A DNA stretch of 37,890 bases from Chrysiogenia bacterium. GTDB lineage: Bacteria; JAGRBM01. Below, piece after piece: positions 27,805 to 36,936 of this stretch. The first letter of the stretch is position 1. Every line of letters begins with the position of its first letter. The stretch covers positions 1-37,890 of the forward strand of contig JAGRBM010000343.1 in assembly GCA_020434085.1 (NCBI GenBank), given 5' to 3'. The notes below the pieces were generated by a model. The model did no database searches and was not told where the DNA came from. It saw nothing but the letters and a program-made list of their open reading frames with translations. A program made the position numbers and the translations under genes.

Positions 27805-29399
27805 TACGTGCTGCTTTCGGCTCCCTCGTTGGCGGGTAGCCAGATTTCAAAAGTTGCCCCGCCCGCTCCGGGTCCGCCGGCGCTTGCCAGCCGAAGGATT
27901 CCGCCGTGGCGGATGAGCATCTGCGAGCTGACCGAGAGCCCCAGGCCGGTGCCGCGTCCGGGTTCCTTGGTCGTAAAGAACGGCTCGAACAGATGCGCGG
28001 CCGCCTCGGCCGCGATGCCCGGGCCGCTGTCGCTCACGGCGATCCGCACCGCCTCTTCACCCCGCCGGAGGGAGCTTCCCTCGCCGGGGATCAGCAGGAC
28101 TTCCTCGGGCACGCGCTCGCGCGCGACCTCGACGCGAATCTGCCCCTCGCCGCCCATGGCATCGGCGGCGTTGAGGAAGAGATTGACCAGTACCTGCTCA
28201 ATCAACCCCGGGTCGGCCAGCACCCGCACGGGCCGGGAAGAGTCGTGCTCAATGGAAATATTATGAAAGATTTTCCTACCCTTGACCAGCGAGACAATTC
28301 CTTCAATCAGCGCCTGAAGTTCGAGGTCTACCGGCTTGAAATCACGGGGTTTTGAAAGATCGAGAAGCCCCCGCACAATGTCCCCGGCGCGCTCAATTTC
28401 CCGGGCTGCGCGGGCCGCAAGATCCTTGCGGGTCTCGGGGTCGAGCGTGGGATCTTCAAGCAGTTCCAGGTAACCCGAAACAGCGCTCAGGGGGTTGCCG
28501 ACCTCGTGGGCGACGCCCGAGGCAAGCTTGCCTACGGTGGCCAGTTTCTCCGACTGGATCAGCTCATTTTGAGCCAGTTCCAGTTGGGCCAGCCGGGCCT
28601 CCAATTGCTGCTCTCGCTCGAAGAGCTGGGTGGTCATCTCCTCAAAATGCCCTTCGAGTTCGAGCATCTCGCTGGTCTTCGGCTCGGTCAGCTCGTAGTG
28701 GCGCTCGCCCTCGGTCACGCTGCGCGAGGCGGCGACCAGTTCCTTAAGTGGTTCAATAACAAGCTTGCGAACTCGGTCGGCGCCCAGCCACAGCAGGGTC
28801 ACCAGCAGGATCGCCACGTAGGCGGCCAGCAGCCACTGCCCGGCGATGGAATCCCAGAGCGGGGTGGTCGGCACGCCGACCAGCACCGCCCCCTGCGGCG
28901 GGGTGTTGGGATTAAGCCCCATCGGCACGGCCGCCCAGACCCAGGGAGGCTCGTCGAAGCCAAAGACCGGCCGGGGCTCCAGGCTGCCCGGGCGCAGGGT
29001 CTGACGCGCCAGGTGGGCTTCCTTGAGAAGCTGGCGCATCCGATCGTTCACTTCTTCTTCGCTCTTGAAACCCGCCAGAAGCTGCAGGCCGCGACCCGGG
29101 TGGTAGACCACCACCCGCAGGCCCTTGCCCCCGTAGCCGGGCGTCTGGGTGGTGAGCCCGGCGGCAAGGCGCGCGTATTCGCGCTCGGTCTTGCCACCGC
29201 TGGCAACGGCGGCGCCCACGGCGTGAGCCACCTGCTCGGCGCGAAGCTGGTGTTCACCAAAGCGCTGGCGACCGATCAGGAAGCTGAGCACCAGGGTGAT
29301 GAGCACGAACTCGATCGCACCCAGCACGGCCATCTCCAGAAAGATCTCCAGCAGCAGCGGCCGGGTCTTTTGGGAGTTCTCCTGGGGATTCTCGCTCAC
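27804..29399 (-). CDS. Membrane sensor histidine kinase paired with the NtrC-family regulator
   Basis: Sensor kinase that should phosphorylate the regulator encoded directly after it. 531 aa. There is a membrane helix at about residues 16-43, a periplasmic domain up to about 190, a second helix near 190-212 and a HAMP-like linker. The coiled-coil segment then leads to the dimerisation domain with phospho-His298 in GVAHEVGNPLSAVSGYLE. ATP-binding boxes are NLFLNAADAMGG, DSGPGI and LFEPFFTTKEPGRGTGLGL. The start is GTG 29399, overlapping the prepilin peptidase stop by 4 bases. Two membrane spans differ from the classic six-span PilS, so it is closer in layout to ZraS/NtrY-like kinases. The signal sensed is unknown. 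Confidence 0.9.
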   Translation of the reverse strand: MSENPQENSQKTRPLLLEIFLEMAVLGAIEFVLITLVLSFLIGRQRFGEHQLRAEQVAHAVGAAVASGGKTEREYARLAAGLTTQTPGYGGKGLRVVVYHPGRGLQLLAGFKSEEEVNDRMRQLLKEAHLARQTLRPGSLEPRPVFGFDEPPWVWAAVPMGLNPNTPPQGAVLVGVPTTPLWDSIAGQWLLAAYVAILLVTLLWLGADRVRKLVIEPLKELVAASRSVTEGERHYELTEPKTSEMLELEGHFEEMTTQLFEREQQLEARLAQLELAQNELIQSEKLATVGKLASGVAHEVGNPLSAVSGYLELLEDPTLDPETRKDLAARAAREIERAGDIVRGLLDLSKPRDFKPVDLELQALIEGIVSLVKGRKIFHNISIEHDSSRPVRVLADPGLIEQVLVNLFLNAADAMGGEGQIRVEVARERVPEEVLLIPGEGSSLRRGEEAVRIAVSDSGPGIAAEAAAHLFEPFFTTKEPGRGTGLGLSVSSQMLIRHGGILRLASAGGPGAGGATFEIWLPANEGAESST

Positions 29400-30196
29400 A
29401 GCAGGCTCCCCACCAGGCGCAGGTAGACCTGCACGATTTCATCGGGAAAAAGCAGGGCCAGAAAGCCGCCGAGCGCCAGAAACGGCCCGAAGGGAATGGG
29501 CGTGCGAGAGCCCGAACGGCTGAGCAGCAGGTAACCGCCGCCGAGCACGCTGCCCACCACCGAGGCCACCATCACCGCCAGCAGCGTGCCCTTGAGCCCC
29601 ACGAAGGCGCCGATCATGGCCAGCAGCTTGAAGTCGCCGGTGCCCATGCCTTCATGGCCGCGCAGTTTCAAATAGGCCGCGGCGACGGCCCACAGGGTTC
29701 CGCCGCCGGCCACTGCGGCGAGCGCCGCCTCCTGGGGGGAGAGCCCGCCGGGCAGGAAGGAGATTCCCAGGGCAATGACGAGTCCGCCGATGGAGAGTTC
29801 ATCGGGAATAATCTGCTCGCGCGCGTCGATCACGGAAATAGGGATGAGCACCCAGGTGAGCAACCAGGCCGGAAAAAGCTCCCAGGTGGGGCCCAGATAG
29901 CGCCAGAGCAACCAGGTGAGCGCCGCCACGTAGAGCTCGATGAAGAAGTGGCCGGGCGAGAAATGCCCGCCGCAACGGCGGCACTTGCCGCCGGCGATCC
30001 AGTAACTAAGTAAGGGCAGGTTGTCGTACCAGGCAATGGGATGACCGCAACGAAAACAGTATGATGGCGGCTGGACGACCGAGAGGTCCTCGGGCAGGCG
30101 CGCAATGAGCACGCCGATGAAGCTTCCGATGGAAGCACCGAGCAGAACGACAAGGATGTCCCAGAACAGGGGTGCGCTTTGGAGCGTCAGTTCCAT
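29396..30196 (-). CDS. pilD: Prepilin peptidase / N-methyltransferase (PilD, A24 family)
   Basis: Inner-membrane aspartyl protease that cuts the leader from prepilins and methylates the new N-terminus. 266 aa, polytopic. The zinc-type cytoplasmic domain is visible as YCFRCGHPIAWYDNLPLLSY and GGKCRRCGG (two Cys-x2-Cys pairs). The catalytic aspartates lie in SVIDAREQIIPDELS and GMGTGDFKLLAMIGAF. The ATG at 30196 is chosen because the family N-terminus begins there (membrane helix with LLGASIGSF); the frame is open a further 66 codons, which look unrelated. No strong ribosome site is seen. It would mature the FimU, PilV and PilW products encoded downstream. Confidence 0.92.
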   Translation of the reverse strand: MELTLQSAPLFWDILVVLLGASIGSFIGVLIARLPEDLSVVQPPSYCFRCGHPIAWYDNLPLLSYWIAGGKCRRCGGHFSPGHFFIELYVAALTWLLWRYLGPTWELFPAWLLTWVLIPISVIDAREQIIPDELSIGGLVIALGISFLPGGLSPQEAALAAVAGGGTLWAVAAAYLKLRGHEGMGTGDFKLLAMIGAFVGLKGTLLAVMVASVVGSVLGGGYLLLSRSGSRTPIPFGPFLALGGFLALLFPDEIVQVYLRLVGSLL

Positions 30197-30299
30197 TGGG
30201 GTGCCAGGGGTTGAAGACCTCGGCAGCAATCTACCCCGCGGGTGCTGATCGCACAAGCCGCGAGCGCTCACCTGGAGAGATTGTAACCAAGAGCAAGAG

Positions 30300-31334
30300 A
30301 TGAGCGAGCGGTACCAGCAACTTCGAAGAGAGCGGGAGCGACGCAGGCCGCGCTGGCCCTTTGTGGTCTCGGCGCTGCTCAACCTGCTGCTCATCGCCCT
30401 GTTCGCGCGCTACGCGGCGCCCTGGCTGGCCTCGCTCCGCGAGCCCACCCCGCGCCCCGATGACCTCCAGTGGGTGGACCTCGCCCCCCTGCCCCCGCAG
30501 AGCGAAGCGTTTCAGCAGCAGTCGCCCGCGCGCGGGCAGATCATCGAGAATTCCCGGGCCAACGACATCGAGCCCGACGAGTCGCGCTACGTGGCCGACC
30601 GGGCCGCCAGTTATGACAAGCAGATGGTCGGCCCGCGCGGCGCGCCGCTTCCCGGTGAGAAGGCCCGGCAGCAGAGCGCCGAGCCCGGCAGTGATTCAGA
30701 AGACGCGCCGGGCACCCACTCGCCCGAACCCGGCAGCGAAGAAGAAGCCTCTGAGGGACAGATCGCCGATGTGCGCGCACTCTTTCCCACCGGGGAGCAA
30801 ATCGCGAAGGTCCTGGCCGAGCAGCGGCGCAAGGCGGCCGAGGCGGCCGCCAATGGCGGCGGCGGGGGCGAAAACGCCCTGCCCCTTCCGGTGGGCGAGA
30901 GTCTCGACGCCCTCGACCCGAACCTGCCCCAGGGCCAGTTCACCCTGCTCAATGCCAAGAGCTTCAAATACGCGGGCTTCATCCGCCGCGTGGGGCAGCG
31001 GGTCTTCGACCAGATGCTCGGCCAGCTCTACTCGCGCGGGTTTGCCGCCTCTATCCCGGTGGGGGCGCAGGGCTATGCCATCGTAGAGACCACCATGAAC
31101 CTGCAGGGCGAGCAGCTCTCGACGCGCATCTACCGCCTGGAGGGAGAGCCCGCCTACGCCGAGGCCGCGCGCGCGGCCATGGTGCGCGGCGCCTGGGATC
31201 TCAACCCGCCCAGCGGCGTCGAAGCCGACGACGGGCTGATCCACTGGGTGCTGATTACGCGGCTGCACCTGGTGCAGAACGACCGCTACTACGGCCCGCA
31301 GTACCGCGGCAACGCGCAGTTCGGAATTCTGTAG
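30300..31334 (+). CDS. TonB-like energy transducer / single-span periplasmic protein
   Basis: 344 aa. A very basic cytoplasmic start (RRERERRRPRWP) is followed by one membrane helix at about residues 20-41, then a long Pro/Ser/Glu-rich periplasmic linker with a Gly run near 180-187. The last 120 residues look like a TonB C-terminal domain: KSFKYAGFIRRVGQRVFDQM, AIVETTMNLQGEQLSTRIYR and an AAMVRGAWDLNPP stretch. The segment SRYVADRAASYDKQM in the linker resembles that of TonB-like proteins of deltaproteobacteria. No exbB or exbD is seen nearby. It is divergent from pilD over a 103-bp region. The TonB-type call is moderately sure; its receptor partner is unknown. Confidence 0.65.
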   Translation: MSERYQQLRRERERRRPRWPFVVSALLNLLLIALFARYAAPWLASLREPTPRPDDLQWVDLAPLPPQSEAFQQQSPARGQIIENSRANDIEPDESRYVADRAASYDKQMVGPRGAPLPGEKARQQSAEPGSDSEDAPGTHSPEPGSEEEASEGQIADVRALFPTGEQIAKVLAEQRRKAAEAAANGGGGGENALPLPVGESLDALDPNLPQGQFTLLNAKSFKYAGFIRRVGQRVFDQMLGQLYSRGFAASIPVGAQGYAIVETTMNLQGEQLSTRIYRLEGEPAYAEAARAAMVRGAWDLNPPSGVEADDGLIHWVLITRLHLVQNDRYYGPQYRGNAQFGIL

Positions 31335-31354
31335 GATCCCCGCACCACCATCTC

Positions 31355-31479
31355 CCGTCATCCCGAGCGAAGCCGAGGGATCTCACAGTCGCGAATAGCG
31401 ATGTTCCTGCTCAAGAGTCAGCGCTGGTTTGAAATTGCGAGATCCCTCCGCTGCGCTTCGCTACGGTCGGGATGACGGG
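31355..31479. repeat. MITE-like inverted-repeat element, about 125 bp
   Basis: The left arm (31355-31385) and right arm (31439-31479) are imperfect inverted copies. Both outer ends match as CCCGTCATCCCGA and its complement, and both inner ends match as GAGGGATCTC and its complement. The middle of the arms varies in length and sequence. The 53-bp core holds no gene. It lies between the convergent TonB-like and DUF2804 genes. The ends resemble the short repeats with GTCATCCCGAGCGAAG found scattered in many genomes; a role as transcription terminator is possible. Confidence 0.75.
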
Positions 31480-31531
31480 TGCGAGTGTACGAGATAAGTG
31501 TAGGGATGCGGCACGCCTCGCCCTTCTTGCA

Positions 31532-32539
31532 TCACCAGACGGCCAGGTGGTCCTCGACCACGCCGAAGACGTTGCCGAGTTCGATGGGGGCTTCGCCCGG
31601 CACTTTGATGGTTCCGGCGAAGGTCCCGTAGGGCTGGATGAAATCGCTGCGAATCACCCCGAGGTTCAGGCGCTGCTTGCGCGCGCCCAGCGGCGTGAAG
31701 TCGAGGCTCAGCCAGTCGCCGCCCACCGAGCGCAGGCGCCAGGGCTCGCGCGAGGGATTCTTCGGCATTTCAAAGCGCACGCCTTCAAGCGCATAGAGCT
31801 TCCCGTCGACAAAGAGCACGTTTTCCTGGGAGACGCCCGCGGCGTTGTCGTAGACATCGGCCGAGAGGTTGAGCCCGACGCGCCGGCCATCGACCGCATG
31901 GCCGGAAAAGGCCGCCCAGTTCCACTTGGTCGTGCGGCGCGCGGCCGAGCGGGTCCAGTCGCTGGCGCCAAGTGCGTTGCCGAGATCCACGTCGCGCCCG
32001 CCGAGCCGGAGCGCGCCGCCCGCGGGGAGGCCCGCGGCCTTGTGCGTGTAGGCGGCGCGGTCCTTTTCAAGCTCAAAGAGCAGGCCCAGGCTCTCGCCCT
32101 CGGGCTTTACGAAAAACTCGCCTTCGAGCCGCTCATCGCCCAGCGGCAGGTCGAGCTCGGCGCGCCACTGCCCGGGCTCCGAAGAGACACGCACCCGCGC
32201 CCCCTTGGCATCCCAGAGGGTGACGCCCTCGGTGGAACTCTTTGCAAAGCTCAAACCCCTGCCCCCCGGAGAGAGGGCCTCGAACTCGCGCTTGTTTGCC
32301 GGATCTTCTCGATCGATCACGTAGGCAAAGATATTGGCGACGTAGCCGAGTTGCACGAGGGCAAAGGCGACGAACCAGCGGTCGGTCGTCGCCGAGAGGT
32401 AGTGCCATTCCTTGAGCCGCATGCGGCCCATGACGCCGGGGACGCTGACATTGGGATCGGCAATGGGGCCCGGGTAGCGGCCGTACTGGTAGGCCCCGGC
32501 CTGCCGCGCAGCAGGCGGGGCGCTGACTTCAATCTTCAC
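31532..32539 (-). CDS. DUF2804 family protein
   Basis: 335 aa, close to the usual length of DUF2804 proteins, whose function is not known. The family-like segment RLKEWHYLSATTDRWFVAFA leads into a hydrophobic stretch LVQLGYVANIFAYV. The remaining two thirds are beta-rich with many Gly and charged residues, including TKWNWAAFSGHAVDGRRVG and an ending GNVFGVVEDHLAVW. No signal peptide is seen. The start is GTG 32539, three bases after the stop of the large exported protein gene, with GGCGGAAA upstream, so the two are probably co-translated. The pairing may point to a shared pathway; nothing in the sequence gives a reaction. Confidence 0.8.
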   Translation of the reverse strand: MKIEVSAPPAARQAGAYQYGRYPGPIADPNVSVPGVMGRMRLKEWHYLSATTDRWFVAFALVQLGYVANIFAYVIDREDPANKREFEALSPGGRGLSFAKSSTEGVTLWDAKGARVRVSSEPGQWRAELDLPLGDERLEGEFFVKPEGESLGLLFELEKDRAAYTHKAAGLPAGGALRLGGRDVDLGNALGASDWTRSAARRTTKWNWAAFSGHAVDGRRVGLNLSADVYDNAAGVSQENVLFVDGKLYALEGVRFEMPKNPSREPWRLRSVGGDWLSLDFTPLGARKQRLNLGVIRSDFIQPYGTFAGTIKVPGEAPIELGNVFGVVEDHLAVW

Positions 32540-32542
32540 TGC

Positions 32543-35500
32543 CTAGTTTCCGCCCGCGGGCGCCTTGCTCGTCTTCTTGTGCGATCCCCACTTGCGAAGC
32601 GATTCGTCGAGCACGTCGGCGAAGGCTTCGAGCAGGTCGGGCTCACGCGCGGGATTGTAGTAACCTAGCTCGTAGGCCTTCTCGTGCGAGTTGGCGAGCG
32701 CGCGGGTCACGTGCTCGCGCAGCAGCACGTGGAAGCCGCGCATGACATCGTTCATGTAGAGTTCGCGCGCGCCTTTGTCCTTGGACTCCATAAAGATGCG
32801 CGCGGCCGGCACCATGCGTTCCATGTAGCTGTTCTTGCCATCGAGCTCCATGGCCTTGAAGGGATAGCCCATCAGCTTTCTGAGCACCGGACGGTTCTTG
32901 TCCGAGAGCACTTCCTTGAACTGGGTGCGCCGCTCGATGATGACCGGCGCCGAGGTTTTCAGAATTCCATAGAGCAGCGGATCGAGCGCAGCCCAGTCAT
33001 TCCGGTTGGGACGAAGCACATTGGCGAGCGATTCCTCGAGTACGAAGTCGTAGCGCTGGTCGAGCTTGGCCCACTGCTGAAGCGTAAAGAGAAGCTCGGT
33101 GGCCAGACCCTTGTCGAGCACGTCGGCAATCATGGCATTGAAGGCGACCGCCAGTTCCGGCGGAGCATCCAGATACGTGCGCGCGTGCTTGAGCAGGTAG
33201 CGGAAGTCGCCGTTCTTGGGATTGTCGTCGAGCATCTTGGCAAAGGCCCGCGTGGCCTTCGCGTTCTTGTCACAGCCGTACATTTCGCCGGCCAGGTTGT
33301 CGAGTTCATGCAGGTCGAGTCCCGGCGGCGGGTTGTTGAGCACGTCGGCAACGAAGTTGAGCTGGGTCTGGATGAGCTGGCGCATTTCGTCCTGCGAGAT
33401 GATGCGGTCGAGCAGCAGGAGGAACGGACGCACCAGCCGGTGGCGGCGGTTGGGCGGCTCGCGCAGGGTGAACGCGACGAAGTCCAGGAACACGCTGAGC
33501 GCCTTGCGCTTGGGATTGGAACTCAGCCGCGCGTCGCGCACGGCGCGGAGCACGGCGATGGAGTTCTCAATCACACCCTGCTCGAACACGGCGTTCATGG
33601 TCGGGTCAAAGAGGCCCGAAGCGCCCGAGAGATAGAGCGAGTGGATCATCTCGACGAGGTAGGGCGCGTCGCCGCGCTTGGCCAGCGCCTGAATCATGGT
33701 GAACGCTTCTTCGAGGGGCGTTTCCTTGAGCAGCGCGCGGATCGGCGCGGGATCGGCCACGAGTTCCGAGAGAATATCGGGCTCGCAGAAGAGGTCGCCG
33801 ATGGCCGCAGTTTTCGCCAGGAAGTCGAACAGGCCCGCCATCTTGGCAGCGGTGCTGGCCTCCAACTCGGCCGAGGCTTCGAAGGCATCGATGGCGATGT
33901 TCTTCGAGGGGAACTTGATGGGCATGCCCGGCATGTTGATGGGCACGACGATGTCGGTGAATGCAATGGGCATACCGCACGAGAGCGGCGAGTAGGCGAT
34001 GTCCATCAGCTTGAGCAGGCGCTGATTGTCCGAGGGGAACTTGCGGCCGCGGGCGAGCACCTTCGTGCCGTCGGCCAGGGTATGGTACTTGAACACTTCA
34101 CCAAAGCGCAGGCGCTGTTCCTGGGTGAGCTTGTCCAGGAAGATGTCGAGGACGATTTCGAGGGAGTTCTCCCCGTTCTTGTCACGCTGGAGAAGACGCT
34201 CCACCCCGTCGAGCATGGTCTCGGCATAGTTCTGCTGGGGATGGATCTCGTCCTTTTCAAAGAACCCGTCGAGGGCGATGAGCAGGCTGTAGGTCACCGG
34301 CCTGCCCTCGTTGTCCTTGGCAGCGAGCACCTTCCCAAGGTCGGTCATCGCCTTGTCGAAGACTTCCTTTTCCGAGAGCACCTGGAAGGCCTCGTGCATC
34401 TGGGGAATCTCTTCGTAGTTCATCAGGATCGAGGCCGAGTCGAGCACGTCGTTCTCAAGGGCGCTCTTGGCAATCTTCAGAATTCCCTGGGTGATCTTGA
34501 AGCGGCGATCGTCCTTGAGATACTCGTGAATGAAGACGGCCCAGCTCTTGAGCAGGCGGTCATAGGGGCGGTCCTTTTGTTCATCGAGGATGCAGGTGAG
34601 CGGCTCATAGGCCGTCTGCACCAGGTTGGATCCGCCGCGGAACTCGATGGCTTCATAGAAACCGCGCGGCCCCAGTTTGTGGGCGCCGGTGCCCACGATC
34701 TTTGCCTGGTAGTTGATGAGTCCCTCGAAATCCTTTTTGGGCTGGTCGAAGAAGGTTTCGAGCAGTTCGAGCGGGATGTCGAAAAAATCTTCCTTGGTCT
34801 TGGGATCGAGATCGAGCTCGAGTTTGGGCAGGTTCACCAGCGCGGCGAACATCTGACGCTGCTTGGGATAGCGCGCGAACACGTCGAGGATCCAGACGAT
34901 GTCGGTGAGCAGGGAGTGCCCGTTCTTGTCGGGCTCGGAAATCACCTCGGCCATGGCGTCGGTCATCTGCCAGGCGCCCAGGCGATTGGCCTCTGAAATC
35001 ACTTCGGCGAAGTCGCGGAACACGCCCTGCCGGGCCAGGTCGCGCGAAGCCTCGTAGAAGGTGCGCAGCTCGTCCATCTCGTAGGGCTCGGGATAGATCG
35101 ACTCGAACGCCTTGAACGCGCGCACGATATCGGGATCGGTCGCGCGCGGGGGCTTGGCGCTCATGTCTTCTGAAATGGCGTCGTAGGTGGCGGTGAGTTC
35201 CTTCCACGCCCCGGCGCGCTTGAGATCCGCGATGAGCGGATCTACCAGGCCGCGGCTTCGCCGGTTGTCGGCGCGCCACTGTTTCTCCAGCTCGGCCATG
35301 TAGCTCTTGAGGTAGTTGCGCTCGAGGTCGAAGTGGATCTCCTCAACCGCCTTGCGGCCGGCCCGGTCGGCGGCCGCCACGCGTAGGGTCATCTTGCCCG
35401 AACCGTGCTTGCGGTAATCCAGGGTTCCCCCGCTCTTGAAACGCTTGCCGTTGATGGTGATCTCCACCGAGTTGCGCACCAGGCTGGGGTCTTCCACGTC

Positions 35501-36796
35501 CACTTTGATCGTGGTGCGCTCGACGCTGATTCCCTCACTGATGCCCTCGATGCGGATCGTCGGTTCGCGCAGATCGGTGACAACCTTGAGCTTCTGGTCG
35601 GCGGTGTTACCGGCATCGTCGTGGATGCGGGCGATAAGCTCATGGGTGCCGTCGGGCACGTCCATGACCTTGACGGGGAACGCAGTCTCACGGGTTGCCA
35701 GATCGCCCTTCGCAATGCTCTCACCATCGAGCAGCACCTCGAGTTTCGCGGGCGTCTTGCTCGCCAGCACCTGCAGATTGAGCGGCAGCTCGCTCACAAC
35801 CACGCCGGACTTGGGCGAGGTCACCGTGATGCCCGGCCTGGTGTTGTCGATCTTCACCACGCGCTGCACGCGCGTTTCGTTGCCGACCTTGTCGACGGCA
35901 TAGAAATCGAAGCGCCCTTCGAGCCCCTCGATGGGCATGTCCATGGCGAACTTGCCTTCGGCATCGACGGTGACGGGTTTGCCGTTGATCTCGAACTTGG
36001 CCGCCGGATCGTCGATGGTTCCCTCCAGCGTGATGAGCGGCTGGTTGGTCACCGTGTCCACAGGCGGATAGGTGATGTCGAGCTTTGGCGCGGTGACGTC
36101 GCGAAGCACCGTGGCCGTGGTGCGCCAGATGCGGTCTTCTTCATCGCGGCCGGTGAGTACCAGGATGTTCTCGCCGTCTTTGAGAATCACGCCTTTGGCG
36201 GAAAAGCGCGGGCTCTCCTCGCCTTCGCGCACGGCGGCGATGCCGTTGATCTGCAGGTTTTCGATATCGAGCGCCGCTTCGCCCTCGACCGTGGCCCAGC
36301 GCTCACGCATATAGTCGCCATCGCTCGGGCTCTTGAGCGTGATCTTGGACGCCTGCTCGGTGCGCGTGATCTCGAAGCGCTCTTCGTTGCTCTTGGTGCC
36401 TTCGGTCGCCGTGATGACGATCTCGTTGACGCCCAGTTTGAGCGGCACCTTCTTCATGTAGAAGTTGCCCGAACGCTCTTCGGGTCCCTCGACCTCGAAG
36501 ATCTCGCCGTTTACGAAGGCGCGCAGCGTCGCATTGCGCGAGCGGATGCGCCCCTGCACTTCCATGCTCTCGTCGGTGGTCAGGATCTCGGGGTCGCTGA
36601 ATTCCCAGGTGCGGCGCTGCAGGTCGGGCTGAATGAGCTCGATGGCGAGCTCTTTCGAATAGCGAATGTCGCGGATGCCCAGGTAAGCGGGTCCCTTGCG
36701 GCTGCCGCCGCAGTTCATCGCGCTGGGAATGAGCACCAGCGCCACCACGGCAATGCGCAACCAACCCCAGACGTATTTGCCAAGGTGTCGTCTCAT
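32543..36796 (-). CDS. Very large exported protein: Ig-like repeats plus a long helical domain (unknown function)
   Basis: I do not recognise the family of this 1417-aa protein. A basic start and hydrophobic segment (residues 9-27) end in IPSAMNCGG; Cys29 suggests a lipoprotein, but Asn at -1 departs from the usual lipobox. Residues about 60-488 hold roughly five Ig-like beta domains, at about 60-150, 153-235, 238-318, 320-408 and 411-488. They repeat phrases such as KLGVNEIVITA, DGENILVLTGRDE, DFYAVDKVGNET and ELIARIHDDAGNT, like glucodextranase-B or cadherin-like modules. Residues 489-1417 are mostly helical, charged and without membrane spans, perhaps a solenoid. ATG 36796 follows AGAGGAA. 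DUF2804 starts 3 bp after its stop. Confidence 0.85.
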   Translation of the reverse strand: MRRHLGKYVWGWLRIAVVALVLIPSAMNCGGSRKGPAYLGIRDIRYSKELAIELIQPDLQRRTWEFSDPEILTTDESMEVQGRIRSRNATLRAFVNGEIFEVEGPEERSGNFYMKKVPLKLGVNEIVITATEGTKSNEERFEITRTEQASKITLKSPSDGDYMRERWATVEGEAALDIENLQINGIAAVREGEESPRFSAKGVILKDGENILVLTGRDEEDRIWRTTATVLRDVTAPKLDITYPPVDTVTNQPLITLEGTIDDPAAKFEINGKPVTVDAEGKFAMDMPIEGLEGRFDFYAVDKVGNETRVQRVVKIDNTRPGITVTSPKSGVVVSELPLNLQVLASKTPAKLEVLLDGESIAKGDLATRETAFPVKVMDVPDGTHELIARIHDDAGNTADQKLKVVTDLREPTIRIEGISEGISVERTTIKVDVEDPSLVRNSVEITINGKRFKSGGTLDYRKHGSGKMTLRVAAADRAGRKAVEEIHFDLERNYLKSYMAELEKQWRADNRRSRGLVDPLIADLKRAGAWKELTATYDAISEDMSAKPPRATDPDIVRAFKAFESIYPEPYEMDELRTFYEASRDLARQGVFRDFAEVISEANRLGAWQMTDAMAEVISEPDKNGHSLLTDIVWILDVFARYPKQRQMFAALVNLPKLELDLDPKTKEDFFDIPLELLETFFDQPKKDFEGLINYQAKIVGTGAHKLGPRGFYEAIEFRGGSNLVQTAYEPLTCILDEQKDRPYDRLLKSWAVFIHEYLKDDRRFKITQGILKIAKSALENDVLDSASILMNYEEIPQMHEAFQVLSEKEVFDKAMTDLGKVLAAKDNEGRPVTYSLLIALDGFFEKDEIHPQQNYAETMLDGVERLLQRDKNGENSLEIVLDIFLDKLTQEQRLRFGEVFKYHTLADGTKVLARGRKFPSDNQRLLKLMDIAYSPLSCGMPIAFTDIVVPINMPGMPIKFPSKNIAIDAFEASAELEASTAAKMAGLFDFLAKTAAIGDLFCEPDILSELVADPAPIRALLKETPLEEAFTMIQALAKRGDAPYLVEMIHSLYLSGASGLFDPTMNAVFEQGVIENSIAVLRAVRDARLSSNPKRKALSVFLDFVAFTLREPPNRRHRLVRPFLLLLDRIISQDEMRQLIQTQLNFVADVLNNPPPGLDLHELDNLAGEMYGCDKNAKATRAFAKMLDDNPKNGDFRYLLKHARTYLDAPPELAVAFNAMIADVLDKGLATELLFTLQQWAKLDQRYDFVLEESLANVLRPNRNDWAALDPLLYGILKTSAPVIIERRTQFKEVLSDKNRPVLRKLMGYPFKAMELDGKNSYMERMVPAARIFMESKDKGARELYMNDVMRGFHVLLREHVTRALANSHEKAYELGYYNPAREPDLLEAFADVLDESLRKWGSHKKTSKAPAGGN

Positions 36797-36936
36797 ATTG
36801 TTCCTCTGACTCGGCTCGTCTTGCATGCATCGCGGCACGCGCCAGCCCAAGCCCCCACGGCCCGCTGCGCGCGCGTTTCTTCCGCGTCACTGATGAGAGG
36901 GACAAACGCCCCCGTATTCAGCTTCTCCGGGGGCAA

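Noticed and set aside
27804-29399. Naming the kinase PilS
   Set aside because: Context fits but it has two, not six, membrane spans, so the name would claim more than the sequence shows.
32684-34996. Plus-strand open frame of 770 codons opposite the large exported protein gene
   Set aside because: Rich in His, Glu, Gly and Val, as expected from the complement of high-GC coding sequence; the minus frame is longer, has a signal segment and a ribosome site.
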